Assembly: GCA_049306095.1 (NCBI GenBank)
Contig: JBAQPU010000062.1
Coordinates: forward strand, 1-64,000
Direction: 5' to 3'
Length of the DNA: 64,000 nucleotides
From: UBA2336 sp049306095
GTDB lineage: Bacteria; Bacteroidota; Bacteroidia; Cytophagales; Cyclobacteriaceae
Shown: piece by piece, positions 43,475-51,047 of the stretch
Layout of the letters: every line of letters begins with the position of its first letter
Position numbering within the stretch: the first letter of the stretch is position 1
The notes under the pieces: model-generated
What the model was told of the DNA's origin: nothing
Databases searched by the model: none
What the model saw: only the letters and a program-made list of their open reading frames with translations
Made by a program: the position numbers and the translations under genes

Positions 43475-43990
43475 ATGAACATCGCTGACTGCTATAAAGT
43501 AGGCTACATCATTAAGCCCCATGGCCTGAAAGGGGAAGTCACCATTTCTTTGGATACCGAAGCGCCTGTTGACTGGGAAACCCTGAAAACCATCTTCATT
43601 GAAAAAAAATCACACCTCATCCCCTATTTCATCCAGCACATTTCTGTTCGAAATGATAAGGCTTTTGTGAAATTGGAAGAAGTGGACACCCCCGAAATGG
43701 CAACCCTGCTAAAAGGAGGATCGTTGTACCTCGACAAAAAAACAAGGCCAAAACCGGCTAAAGGAGCGTTTTATAGCGAAGAAGTAATTGGCTTTGACGT
43801 GGTTGACAACACGCTGGGTGTTTTAGGTACAGTACACGATGTTGAAGCGGCCGGACCAAACAGATTTCTTATTATCGGATACAACAAAAAGGAAGTGATG
43901 ATCCCGGTAAACGGGCCCTTCATTACAAGCATCAACAAATCAAAAAAGAAAATCAGCGTAAGCCTTCCGAAAGGATTTTTGGATATTTAG
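43475..43990 (+). CDS. rimM: Ribosome maturation factor RimM
   Basis: RimM helps 16S rRNA 3'-domain folding and binds S19. The N-terminal RimM domain starts CYKVGYIIKPHGLKGEVTISLD and the C-terminal PRC-barrel-like domain begins near residue 100 (GFDVVDNTLGVLGTVHDVEAAGPNRFLIIG). At 171 residues it is full length. It follows the rpsP terminator by a few bases. The next gene, 28 bases on, is the HlyD adaptor at 44019 and not trmD. Confidence 0.94.
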   Translation: MNIADCYKVGYIIKPHGLKGEVTISLDTEAPVDWETLKTIFIEKKSHLIPYFIQHISVRNDKAFVKLEEVDTPEMATLLKGGSLYLDKKTRPKPAKGAFYSEEVIGFDVVDNTLGVLGTVHDVEAAGPNRFLIIGYNKKEVMIPVNGPFITSINKSKKKISVSLPKGFLDI

Positions 43991-44018
43991 TTTTTGTATA
44001 TTGGTTCTTTCTAAAGAA

Positions 44019-45290
44019 ATGAAAGCAGATAATTTTCAAATAACCAGTCCAATAGAAATTCGCAGTGAGGAAGTTCAGGAAATCATTGGCCAGACCCCAG
44101 GTTGGGTGGTGCAATGGGGAATTACGTTAATCTTCTTTGTATTCTCAATTCTTATTGCTGTAAGCTGGTTTATTAAATATCCGGATATTATAAAAGCCGG
44201 TGTAACGATCACAACCATTCCGGCCCCACTGCCCATTGTACCACGAGCGAGCGGTAACCTCGTTTTAATGAAAAAGGAAAACGATGCTGTTCAAGCCGGA
44301 GAGGTGATTGCATACGTGACTTCCACCACAAACTTTCAGCACGTTTTACAACTTGAACATAGTTTAAAAGAGCAATCCTATTCACAAGCCGATTATACCT
44401 TAGGTGATTTGCAACCTTATTATGGGGCTTTTTTGGAGGCTACAAAAAACCATGAATTACTGTTGAAAAATGATATTTTCAATAAACAGATTTTACAGTT
44501 AAAGAAACAAATTGGCAGTTACCGTAAGCTGAAGAAATCGCTGACCATGCAATATCATTTGATGCAGAAGGAGATGAAGATCGCGCACGACCGATTTAAG
44601 CGAGATTCATTACTTTATAAGAACAATGTACTTGCCCAACAGCAATATGAGGAAGCACAGTCTCTTTATCTGCAACAAGAAAGAAGTTTTGAAAGTGCAA
44701 ACGCCTCCGTTACGAATAATGAAATACAAATAAACCTGCTGGAAAAACAGGCTATGGAACTGGAAGTGCAAAAGGTTGAGCAGGAAAATAAATTAAGGCA
44801 GGGCGTTGAAAATGCAGAGCGTGATTTATTGGCTAAAATAGCGAAATGGAAAGAAACTTATGTATTAACCGCTCCCATGAATGGCAGAATTGCCTACCTC
44901 GGGTTTCTCAAACAGGGTGCTTACACTGAAGGGGGTAAGCCAATTTTCTCGGTTATTCCTGACAGTAAAAAATTATTTGCCCAGGCTGAATTGCCGTTGT
45001 CCGGTTCAGGCAAGGTGAAAGTGGGGCATGAGGTAAACATACGACTGGAGAATTTTCCTGCTGAACAGTTTGGGATGATTCGTGGAAAGATTACTGAAAT
45101 TTCTGTTCTGCCCTTTGACAGTAACTATCTAGTTAAAATTGAACTCAGTAATTACCTCACAACAACCTACCATAAAACCCTCCCCTTCAAACAACAACTG
45201 AAGGGTGAAACGGAAATCATTACCGAAGATTTGAGATTACTGGAACGTGTGTTTTATCAATTCAGAAATTTATTTCAACAAAGATCGTAA
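44019..45290 (+). CDS. HlyD-family periplasmic adaptor for peptide export
   Basis: The ATG at 44019 (MKADNFQITSPIEI) is preferred over a TTG at 44001. One transmembrane helix (about residues 34-54) is followed by a split lipoyl-like domain (VPRASGNLVLMKKENDAVQAGEVIAYV and VLTAPMNGRIAYLGFLKQGAYTEGG). A long coiled coil between them (about 150-255) and a beta-barrel segment complete a membrane-fusion protein. It would link an inner-membrane ABC exporter to an outer-membrane channel. No TolC-type gene was seen, so the channel must be elsewhere. It lies on the plus strand while the rest of the cassette is minus strand, meeting the next gene 24 bases apart in convergent orientation. Confidence 0.85.
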   Translation: MKADNFQITSPIEIRSEEVQEIIGQTPGWVVQWGITLIFFVFSILIAVSWFIKYPDIIKAGVTITTIPAPLPIVPRASGNLVLMKKENDAVQAGEVIAYVTSTTNFQHVLQLEHSLKEQSYSQADYTLGDLQPYYGAFLEATKNHELLLKNDIFNKQILQLKKQIGSYRKLKKSLTMQYHLMQKEMKIAHDRFKRDSLLYKNNVLAQQQYEEAQSLYLQQERSFESANASVTNNEIQINLLEKQAMELEVQKVEQENKLRQGVENAERDLLAKIAKWKETYVLTAPMNGRIAYLGFLKQGAYTEGGKPIFSVIPDSKKLFAQAELPLSGSGKVKVGHEVNIRLENFPAEQFGMIRGKITEISVLPFDSNYLVKIELSNYLTTTYHKTLPFKQQLKGETEIITEDLRLLERVFYQFRNLFQQRS

Positions 45291-45313
45291 CAAGTGAGAG
45301 CTCCCTGTATTGT

Positions 45314-46210
45314 TTAACGAACAGGAACATTATTCTCTAAAAACGAATAAACGCTCTTATTAAGCTGCCATATTGCTTCATAGTAATCTCCGTCAGCAAT
45401 TCTTTGAGGATCAAAGGAAAATGTCGTACTGACTTGCCGTGGATGTGTTAAGTTTACAGGGCCTTTTCCATATTTTATTTGAAGAACATACCTGCCATTA
45501 ACCTGTTCCAATAGGCCATTTATTAAACTGCATGTTTTAGGTGTTTCGGTATTTCTACTTTGTGCTTTGTAGCAGTCAAAATATTGAAAAACATATTGTT
45601 TTTGATGATACGCCAGCGCATTATTTAAAATATGTGTTAGCTTAAATGCCACTTCCGGACTTGTTCCGGATTTCGAGTCAATAACTTTTCCAATGGCAAG
45701 GCAAAAACAATTCGCTGGCGCATCCGACAAAGGGTTTAGCACCCGATGTACCGGAACAGCAATTTTTGAAAAAACCTTATCGTACGTTCCATAATCATCT
45801 GCCATTAATGTATTGATGGGTATATTTTCAAGGTCTTTGTAAAGAAGTTCAACTTTGGCAACTGTGCTGTCGGTTTCAAAATCTTTAAAGGTAATCTCTG
45901 ATTTATATTTAAATAGACTGCCGTATGAAATGCTAGTCCTATTGTTATACCCAAGGCTTATATCAACAAGCAAATCAATATGTTCTTCAGGATTTTTGGC
46001 TAAATTAACAAACTCGAACTCGTATTTTCCTGATAGTGAATCTATAGCTTCGGAAAGAGCTGTAGCCACCTTATCTGATAATTTGTTTGAATTTTCGACC
46101 TCATTACGTTCAACAGACCTTTTAATTCCAATAGTTATTGGAGTTAAAAATTTTTGCGCATGAATGTTTAATGATGCCAGCATCAATAAAATGAACAATC
46201 GCTGCTTCAT
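45314..46210 (-). CDS. Exported protein of unknown function, paralogue of 49758-50699
   Basis: The ATG at 46210 (MKQRLFILLMLASLNIHAQ) gives a clean signal peptide; the longer frame from 46249 starts before it and is rejected. The 298-residue product is homologous to the lipoprotein at 49758-50699. Shared blocks include VAFKLTHILNNALAY with VAINLTHLINNILVY, and VNGRYVLQIKY ... GDYYEAIW with INGKLILSFNF ... GDYSEAML. No known family was recognised. Its place immediately after the peptide gene at 46259 (9 bases) and within the cassette suggests a role in peptide export, immunity or reception. It has several Cys (NCFC, FDCYK, KTCSL). Confidence 0.72.
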   Translation of the reverse strand: MKQRLFILLMLASLNIHAQKFLTPITIGIKRSVERNEVENSNKLSDKVATALSEAIDSLSGKYEFEFVNLAKNPEEHIDLLVDISLGYNNRTSISYGSLFKYKSEITFKDFETDSTVAKVELLYKDLENIPINTLMADDYGTYDKVFSKIAVPVHRVLNPLSDAPANCFCLAIGKVIDSKSGTSPEVAFKLTHILNNALAYHQKQYVFQYFDCYKAQSRNTETPKTCSLINGLLEQVNGRYVLQIKYGKGPVNLTHPRQVSTTFSFDPQRIADGDYYEAIWQLNKSVYSFLENNVPVR

Positions 46211-46258
46211 GAGACTAAAATTTTGGCCTGGATTCCATATCCAGGCCATAAGGTTTAC

Positions 46259-46447
46259 TTAAACTTGAACGATTTCTATACGATTGCATCCAAGATTAGA
46301 CAAGCATGCATTTACCGCATCATCAAAATACTGATAGCAACTTGCATTAACGCCATTAGTACAATAGGCGGCCTCGCTTCCACCTTTAATTTTGCTGCAT
46401 TCCCATACATTTAATGAGAACTGCTCAAACTTTTTCAGTTTTTCCAT
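46259..46447 (-). CDS. GG-leader cysteine-containing peptide precursor (copy C)
   Basis: The 62-residue product has a 23-residue leader ending in ECSKIKGG, close to SKIKGG of copy D. The predicted core (from SEAAYC, 39 residues) has four Cys (YC, SC, AC, GC). One further Cys lies inside the leader. The gene begins 44 bases after the stop of the VKOR-fusion gene and ends nine bases before the exported-protein gene, so it lies within the cassette operon. Unlike copies A, B and D it lacks the conserved 5' leader element and palindrome. Function is inferred from its leader and context. Confidence 0.72.
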   Translation of the reverse strand: MEKLKKFEQFSLNVWECSKIKGGSEAAYCTNGVNASCYQYFDDAVNACLSNLGCNRIEIVQV

Positions 46448-46491
46448 ACATAGTTTATTTTTTTAAACTCTGCATTTTCAGGCTGCAGAAA

Positions 46492-48132
46492 TCACCAATT
46501 TGAAATTTCTATTTTCTCACTTATTAAGTGTCGGATATGGTATTTAAAATCGGTAACATTGTACTCTTCGGGTAGCTTTTTATTGTTAATAAAAAAAGTT
46601 GGTGTTGCATTAATTCCCAGGGATGAACACCATTCATGATGCTTTTTAATTACTTCGTTCAGTGTGGTTTCCTCTTGCGTTATTTTATTGCTGCCAACAC
46701 GTGCCAACCATTTTGTTACATCCTTTTCCCTGTCTTCAAACCAAAAGTTCAAAGCTTCACGAACACTACCCTTATTACCCGACAAAGCATTCTTAATTAT
46801 TTCCTTAGCAACCGTGTTATCAACACTGCCATTTTTATCAGGGTTTACTAAAAATCTAATTTTTACGTTTAAATGATCGGGGTAACGCTGCAACAAATCC
46901 TCTAACTCCTGATGCGCAAATGAACACGGACCACAAAGAGGGTTGGATACAATGGTTATGCTTGTTGGAGCTGATTCATTACCGAGCACTATCTCGCGTG
47001 GGAATTCTTCGATTTCTACTAAAGGTTGTCTTTCAATCAAGGCTTTAAAAATTTTGTTGCTACGCTTAAACTTCAATAATGAACGTTCCAGTCCCTCAAC
47101 GCGCTGGGCTTTAATGAAGGGATCACGGAAGAATAACCAAATAACCACTGGAATTGTAAAGCCCATAAAAATGATTGGAGCTTCGGTTATAACTGAGTTA
47201 AAATCTGCAACCTGAAAGAGAATAAAAAACTCAAGCCAAAATAACATCATAACTGCCAGGCAGAACGGACACCATGCTTTTACAATCCGCCATTGGTAGT
47301 AAATAGAGAAAGCTGTGTATGGAAGCGTAATAATATTGAAGATCAATAGAGAACCAAACGCAGATGCTTTTGCAATGCTCATAAGCAGTAATGACAATGC
47401 TCCACCGGCAAAATAGAGCATTCCTAGTTCAGACATGCTCATCACTCCCATCAACTTCGATGCCGGTGAGTTTAAGATACTATTACAATCAAAGCCTTTG
47501 GCAGCATTACATACTTTATTAACGAAGGTGTTGTTTAACCCCAGTTGTTTAAAGAGCAATACAATGCACAGAGCTAACCCTACTGACTTAATAATAAGTA
47601 AAATGAGCCACGTAAAGAAGAATGATGAATTGAATACCACCATGATAGGAGTAATCAGAAACAGGGCACATAACGAAAGCAAGCAAATTGTCTTTGCCTT
47701 CCCTGCTATCTCAAGTCTTCGCTTTTGAGTGTAATTTTTTTCTCCTGAGTTTTCACTTTTCTCAGCTAACAATACCGCTCCTGTCCATTTACTTTTAAAA
47801 TCTTCAAGCGATTCCAATATTAATCCCTCCACTGAATCAATATAGAAAATTTGATCTTTCACAATTTTTTTTAGCACAACAAAATGACCATTATTCTTGC
47901 GAAGATGCGCAATGGCTGGAAATGGTATCTCATTTAATTGAGTCAAGCTTAAATTGACAGCAAGATTTTCAACTCTCATGTCATGCAAACTCTCGGAAAG
48001 AGAAAGCATACTTGGATAATCGGGATGGTTCTTTGTTTTGCTAAGACTTGCAAGTGTAACGCTAACTCCTAACAGTGAAATAAAGTCTCTAAGGGCTATA
48101 AAAGCATTATCCTCAACATTATTCTGACTCAT
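46492..48132 (-). CDS. C39-like domain without Cys - VKOR - DsbA-like thioredoxin fusion
   Basis: The 546-residue membrane protein has three parts. Residues 1-130 resemble a C39 peptidase domain: HLRKNNGHFVV (His 83) and YIDS (Asp 99) match the His-Asp blocks, but there is no Cys before residue 150, so it cannot be a cysteine protease. Residues 140-335 form a VKOR domain of six or seven helices with loop Cys 208 and 216 and a CPFC pair (288-291). From about 375 is a thioredoxin_4/DsbA-like domain with CGPC (400-403) and a TPT cis-Pro loop near 515. I infer leader recognition coupled to disulfide formation in the exported peptides. The start follows the archaemetzincin stop by 16 bases. Confidence 0.85.
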   Translation of the reverse strand: MSQNNVEDNAFIALRDFISLLGVSVTLASLSKTKNHPDYPSMLSLSESLHDMRVENLAVNLSLTQLNEIPFPAIAHLRKNNGHFVVLKKIVKDQIFYIDSVEGLILESLEDFKSKWTGAVLLAEKSENSGEKNYTQKRRLEIAGKAKTICLLSLCALFLITPIMVVFNSSFFFTWLILLIIKSVGLALCIVLLFKQLGLNNTFVNKVCNAAKGFDCNSILNSPASKLMGVMSMSELGMLYFAGGALSLLLMSIAKASAFGSLLIFNIITLPYTAFSIYYQWRIVKAWCPFCLAVMMLFWLEFFILFQVADFNSVITEAPIIFMGFTIPVVIWLFFRDPFIKAQRVEGLERSLLKFKRSNKIFKALIERQPLVEIEEFPREIVLGNESAPTSITIVSNPLCGPCSFAHQELEDLLQRYPDHLNVKIRFLVNPDKNGSVDNTVAKEIIKNALSGNKGSVREALNFWFEDREKDVTKWLARVGSNKITQEETTLNEVIKKHHEWCSSLGINATPTFFINNKKLPEEYNVTDFKYHIRHLISEKIEISNW

Positions 48133-48148
48133 AAAATTCCAATATTTA

Positions 48149-48733
48149 CTATTTCAAATAGTTACAAATAATTGCTTTACAGTTTTCACAAAGATTATTT
48201 TCAGAATTTAAGAAATTAGTTGCAGATGGCAAACTTGAAACCATGAAACACTTGAGATCATACTCACAATGTTTCAATCCCAATAAATGGCCAACCTCAT
48301 GAATAGAGGTCTTGTACAAGGTATTTTCATACAATGCTTCTGAAGAACTTTCCTCTATTATTTTATTTGATGAAACAATTGCTACATTTTTTGAAGCAAA
48401 CCCTCTGAGTTTTAATTCTTTTCGGCCAATATAAATAGGTCGGCTTGTAAAAAAGAGATAATATTTTTTAGAATTATCCCCAATTGAGTCCTCTGTTTGT
48501 TTAACAAAAGCAGTCACATCAATTTCATCTTTATCTATTATTATAATGTGCGTTGTATCTATATTAAAAGGGACATTGTAAAACAACTCAATTCTACCAA
48601 GAATCCTTTTGTAAAAGTCGCGAGAATAATCGTTTTCCAAATCAATCACTGCAATTTGACTAACTTCTTTTTCCCCATGAAAAGGGGTGTAATTAATCAG
48701 AAGAGCGTAAATTAATATTACCTCAAATCGCAT
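48149..48733 (-). CDS. Predicted secreted archaemetzincin-like metallopeptidase
   Basis: The 194-residue product carries the archaemetzincin (M54) zinc signature. HEVGHLLGLKHC (residues 145-156) is followed by C162, M164 in CFM, exactly 17 residues, then CENC (182-185). In classical archaemetzincins the first Cys pair is spaced C-x4-C; here it is C-x5-C. The N-terminus (MRFEVILIYALLINYTPFHG) is a likely signal peptide, whereas archaemetzincins are usually cytoplasmic. It is encoded directly before the VKOR fusion (16 bases). I infer a protease acting in the envelope on the peptides or on competitors. Activity is untested and the Met-turn and zinc ligands are present. Confidence 0.8.
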   Translation of the reverse strand: MRFEVILIYALLINYTPFHGEKEVSQIAVIDLENDYSRDFYKRILGRIELFYNVPFNIDTTHIIIIDKDEIDVTAFVKQTEDSIGDNSKKYYLFFTSRPIYIGRKELKLRGFASKNVAIVSSNKIIEESSSEALYENTLYKTSIHEVGHLLGLKHCEYDLKCFMVSSLPSATNFLNSENNLCENCKAIICNYLK

Positions 48734-48799
48734 TGAAATACATTACAATTGAAATAAAAAAGCTGTCATAATCTGACAGCTTCAATAAAAGAACAAGCC

Positions 48800-49009
48800 T
48801 TAGACGCATTGTTGGCCACAAACGTAAGCTAATCCACAGAACATACACAATTCATAAGCATTTCCACCTTCACCATCCCAGCATCTATCATGCTCTCGTA
48901 CAACAACTGCAGAGGTTACGGCTGGGCAATCTGGAACTTGGCCTCCTTTCAAAAATTTCATTTCATTTAACCCTAAAGATTGGTTTTTAAATTTTTTCAG
49001 TGCACTCAT
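48800..49009 (-). CDS. GG-leader cysteine-rich peptide precursor (copy A)
   Basis: The ATG at 49009 (MSALKKFKNQSL) gives 69 residues. The longer open frame to 49132 runs through the regulator remnant and is rejected. The leader (23 residues) ends NEMKFLKGG. The 46-residue core from QVPDC has six Cys (DC, RC, LC, FC, VC, QC), including CMFC, and two Trp/Glu-Gly patches. Upstream lie a regulator-gene remnant with promoter and palindrome (49068-49151) and the conserved leader element. It shares the KGG leader with copies B, C and D. The core is unlike B in sequence, so the peptides are divergent. Confidence 0.78.
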   Translation of the reverse strand: MSALKKFKNQSLGLNEMKFLKGGQVPDCPAVTSAVVVREHDRCWDGEGGNAYELCMFCGLAYVCGQQCV

Positions 49010-49027
49010 TTTATTTTTCTTAATTCT

Positions 49028-49055
49028 CCTACTCATTCGCTTTTCGGTGTCCGCG
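49028..49055 (-). promoter_or_regulatory. Conserved 5' leader element, copy A
   Basis: On the minus strand this reads CCGCGGACACCGAAAA followed by GCGAATGAGTAGG. It matches the elements at 51008-51035 and 3866-3901 closely. It lies between the regulator-remnant stop codon (49068) and the peptide start (49009). Confidence 0.55.
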
Positions 49056-49067
49056 GCAGGTTTTGTG

Positions 49068-49151
49068 TTAGTACTCAAAATCCTGCACAGCAAATCTAAA
49101 CGAGTACAGTCCGGCACTGCCGGACTGATCAAAATTTATTAAAAAATTATT
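49068..49151 (-). pseudogene. Remnant of a wHTH regulator gene (3' tail only)
   Basis: In one frame the sequence reads NFLINFDQSGSAGLYS then RFAVQDFEY and a stop. The regulator at 51048 ends NFLKDLLESSSAGLYSYRF then AVQDFEY. The match starts near 49151 and is frameshifted upstream, where similarity fades before the TlpA stop at 49191. The HTH-coding part is gone. What is kept includes the palindrome (49108-49126), the -7 box (49091-49098) and the region up to the peptide gene, which argues that this tail is retained for cis function. Confidence 0.72.
49091..49126 (-). promoter_or_regulatory. Internal promoter and palindrome, copy A
   Basis: TAGATTTG (minus strand, 49098-49091) matches the -7 consensus. 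The palindrome AGTCCGGCAGTGCCGGACT (49126-49108) lies where a -33 element would be. Its outer pairs differ from copy B by a compensatory G-C to A-T change (GGC/GCC versus AGC/GCT). It would drive the precursor at 48800-49009. Confidence 0.5.
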
Positions 49152-49190
49152 TCTTCCTCAACGCTCTTAAGTTCATCGAACAATGGCTGA

Positions 49191-49688
49191 CTAAAATTCG
49201 GAATCCAAAACCTGCTTTAACTTCGTTGCAATATCTTTTTGGTATCCCTTTTCATAAAATATTACTGTTCCTTTCCGGTTTATAATAATATTGACAGGAT
49301 AATAGAATACATTGAATGCATCTGCAGCATACTGAGCCTGTTCTACGAGTTCATATACCATCCCGGCCTTTCTTTGAACGTACTCTAAGGCCAGCTTTTT
49401 ATCAATATTAGAAATAGCAATAAAACGGATAGTAGAATCATTCTTGTACGCATTGGCCAATTCATTCAGAAGGGGCAACTCTGATCTGCAAGGGCCACAA
49501 GCGATAAACCAAAAATTAATAACGTAAATATTGTCCCCCGGTTCTCCAATCTGGTATTTGCTTCCGTCAATAGTAGTAACCGAAAATACCGGAGCGGACT
49601 TCCCCAAAAAAGACTCTGAGTTCGAATCCTGGGCTACCATATTCTTCGAAACCAGTATTCCAAAAAGTACGATATAAATTGATCTCAT
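49191..49688 (-). CDS. TlpA-like exported thioredoxin
   Basis: The 165-residue product has a signal peptide (about residues 1-20, ending VAQ). A TlpA/AhpC-TSA-type thioredoxin fold follows, with FWFIACGPCRSELPLL (active-site Cys 64 and 67) and the cis-Pro loop YYPVNIIINRKG near 132. It is probably periplasmic. Together with the VKOR/DsbA fusion it provides a second thiol-disulfide factor, perhaps isomerising or reducing peptide disulfides. The gene lies between the lipoprotein gene and the regulator remnant. The stop at 49191 is about 40 bases from the remnant. Confidence 0.87.
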   Translation of the reverse strand: MRSIYIVLFGILVSKNMVAQDSNSESFLGKSAPVFSVTTIDGSKYQIGEPGDNIYVINFWFIACGPCRSELPLLNELANAYKNDSTIRFIAISNIDKKLALEYVQRKAGMVYELVEQAQYAADAFNVFYYPVNIIINRKGTVIFYEKGYQKDIATKLKQVLDSEF

Positions 49689-49757
49689 TTTGCGGGAAAC
49701 ATCGTGTTCATTAAAATAAACTAATAGGCCTCATACATGGCTTCTGAGTGCCACACA

Positions 49758-50699
49758 TTAGTTATCAAATAGGGTGTTCATGAGAATAAACTCACGCAGC
49801 AAAGGATAAATAATTAACATTGCTTCTGAATAATCTCCTGCCAACAATCTATTTTTATTCAATGAGACGATTGTCGTTAAGGGCTCAGGTGCGATTAGAT
49901 TAACATTTTTTCCTTGAAAATTAAAGCTCAGTATAAGCTTACCATTGATATCATCTTTCAAGTTTGCATTTATTATGAATTCCGATTTCTTATGTCTTTT
50001 TCTCCTTGAAAGGTAATTGTTAAAATACACATATTCAGTTGGCCTGCTGAATACCTTCCTTGGATATTCCGGCTGATTGTACACAAGAATATTGTTGATT
50101 AGATGCGTTAGATTAATAGCTACTTTTCTATTACTTTCATTCTCTGTCCGTATAAAATCATTGATGGAAAAAGTTTTTTTGTTACTTGCGTTCTTAGGAA
50201 TTAAAACCCTATTCATCGGTACAAAATATCTCAGCTTACTTCCGAAGCTTATATTCTTAGATAAGTAATGATAGTTAGTACTGTCTTCCATTTCTTGGTC
50301 GTAGGCAAAACAAAAGAAGTTATCTAAGCTTGAAACTTCGCAGCCAAAGTCCTCTACCACATTTTTGTTATAATTATCTTTAATGAATGCTTTAAGACTA
50401 TTACCTGTGAATTTTTTCGATTCGGAGTCAGATTTACCTAACACTAGAAAAATTGAATATTGAGAATTCGTATCTCCGTGAATAACTTTAAAGCCACCAT
50501 CACTTGCAATACTATCTAGCAACTTAGAAAGTGCCGAATTAAGTCTTTTGGCATGTTGAGTTCCATCTTCGATACTCTCATGTAAAACAACATTAGTGTC
50601 AAGGGAAATGGTAGGGGTCACATTTTCTAATCTTAATTTATTGCTACATCCTAAAATGATACTAATAATAAAGAATACTGAATAAATAGATCGGTTCAT
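49758..50699 (-). CDS. Lipoprotein of unknown function, paralogue of 45314-46210
   Basis: The 313-residue product has a lipobox (IILGCSNKL, Cys 18) after a short hydrophobic signal. The C-terminal 120 residues match the exported protein at 45314 (KVAINLTHLINNILVY, DINGKLILSFNFQGKNVNL, then RLLAGDYSEAMLIIYPLL). No recognised domain. Two family copies in one cassette, one lipid-anchored and one soluble or secreted, suggest parallel roles such as immunity or peptide handling for different precursors, but this is inference. It lies 80 bases downstream of the peptide B gene and 69 upstream of TlpA. Confidence 0.7.
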   Translation of the reverse strand: MNRSIYSVFFIISIILGCSNKLRLENVTPTISLDTNVVLHESIEDGTQHAKRLNSALSKLLDSIASDGGFKVIHGDTNSQYSIFLVLGKSDSESKKFTGNSLKAFIKDNYNKNVVEDFGCEVSSLDNFFCFAYDQEMEDSTNYHYLSKNISFGSKLRYFVPMNRVLIPKNASNKKTFSINDFIRTENESNRKVAINLTHLINNILVYNQPEYPRKVFSRPTEYVYFNNYLSRRKRHKKSEFIINANLKDDINGKLILSFNFQGKNVNLIAPEPLTTIVSLNKNRLLAGDYSEAMLIIYPLLREFILMNTLFDN

Positions 50700-50779
50700 A
50701 TACCATAAATAAAATAAAAGAGCCCTCGAGATTGAAGGCCCTAATTAAGGGTTGGCTTTTAATCTCTTAAAAATTAAGA

Positions 50780-50986
50780 TTACTCCTCAAATTGCCAACA
50801 GCCACCACACTCGTCACCGTAATCCTTAACGCATTGCTCTGTGCACGACAAAAGCGTGCTGCATCCCGAATAGCTCCCTTGCATACCTCCTGCAATGTAA
50901 CACTTTATAGCTGCTCTTCCTCCTTTAATTGCCGCTTTAGAAGAGTTACTTAACTCATGCATTGTAAATTTTAATAGTGTTTCCAT
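50780..50986 (-). CDS. GG-leader cysteine-rich peptide precursor (copy B)
   Basis: The ATG at 50986 (METLLKFTMHELSNSS) gives 68 residues. The longer open frame from 51097 is the read-through of the regulator 3' region in another frame and is rejected. The leader (23 residues) ends SKAAIKGG. The core from RAAIKC (45 residues) has six Cys (KC, GC, SC, QC, EC, GC). The regulator gene (51048-51386) is 61 bases upstream, and the palindrome, promoter and leader element lie between or inside its end. This is the intact version of the regulator-peptide unit. Confidence 0.78.
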   Translation of the reverse strand: METLLKFTMHELSNSSKAAIKGGRAAIKCYIAGGMQGSYSGCSTLLSCTEQCVKDYGDECGGCWQFEE

Positions 50987-51007
50987 TATAAAAATAAAAA
51001 TCTTGTA

Positions 51008-51035
51008 CCTACTCATTCGCTTTTCGGTATCCGCG
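51008..51035 (-). promoter_or_regulatory. Conserved 5' leader element, copy B
   Basis: On the minus strand this reads CGCGGATACCGAAAA then GCGAATGAGTAGG, closely matching copies A and D. It lies just before the peptide start. Confidence 0.55.
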
Positions 51036-51047
51036 TCAGGTTTTGTG

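Noticed and set aside
46492..48132. Active C39 protease in the VKOR fusion
   Set aside because: There is no Cys in the first 149 residues, so it cannot work as a cysteine protease.
48800..49132. A 110-residue frame for peptide A starting at 49132
   Set aside because: The extra N-terminal part reads through the regulator remnant and leader element in another frame, and the family start MSALKK with the KGG leader is at 49009.
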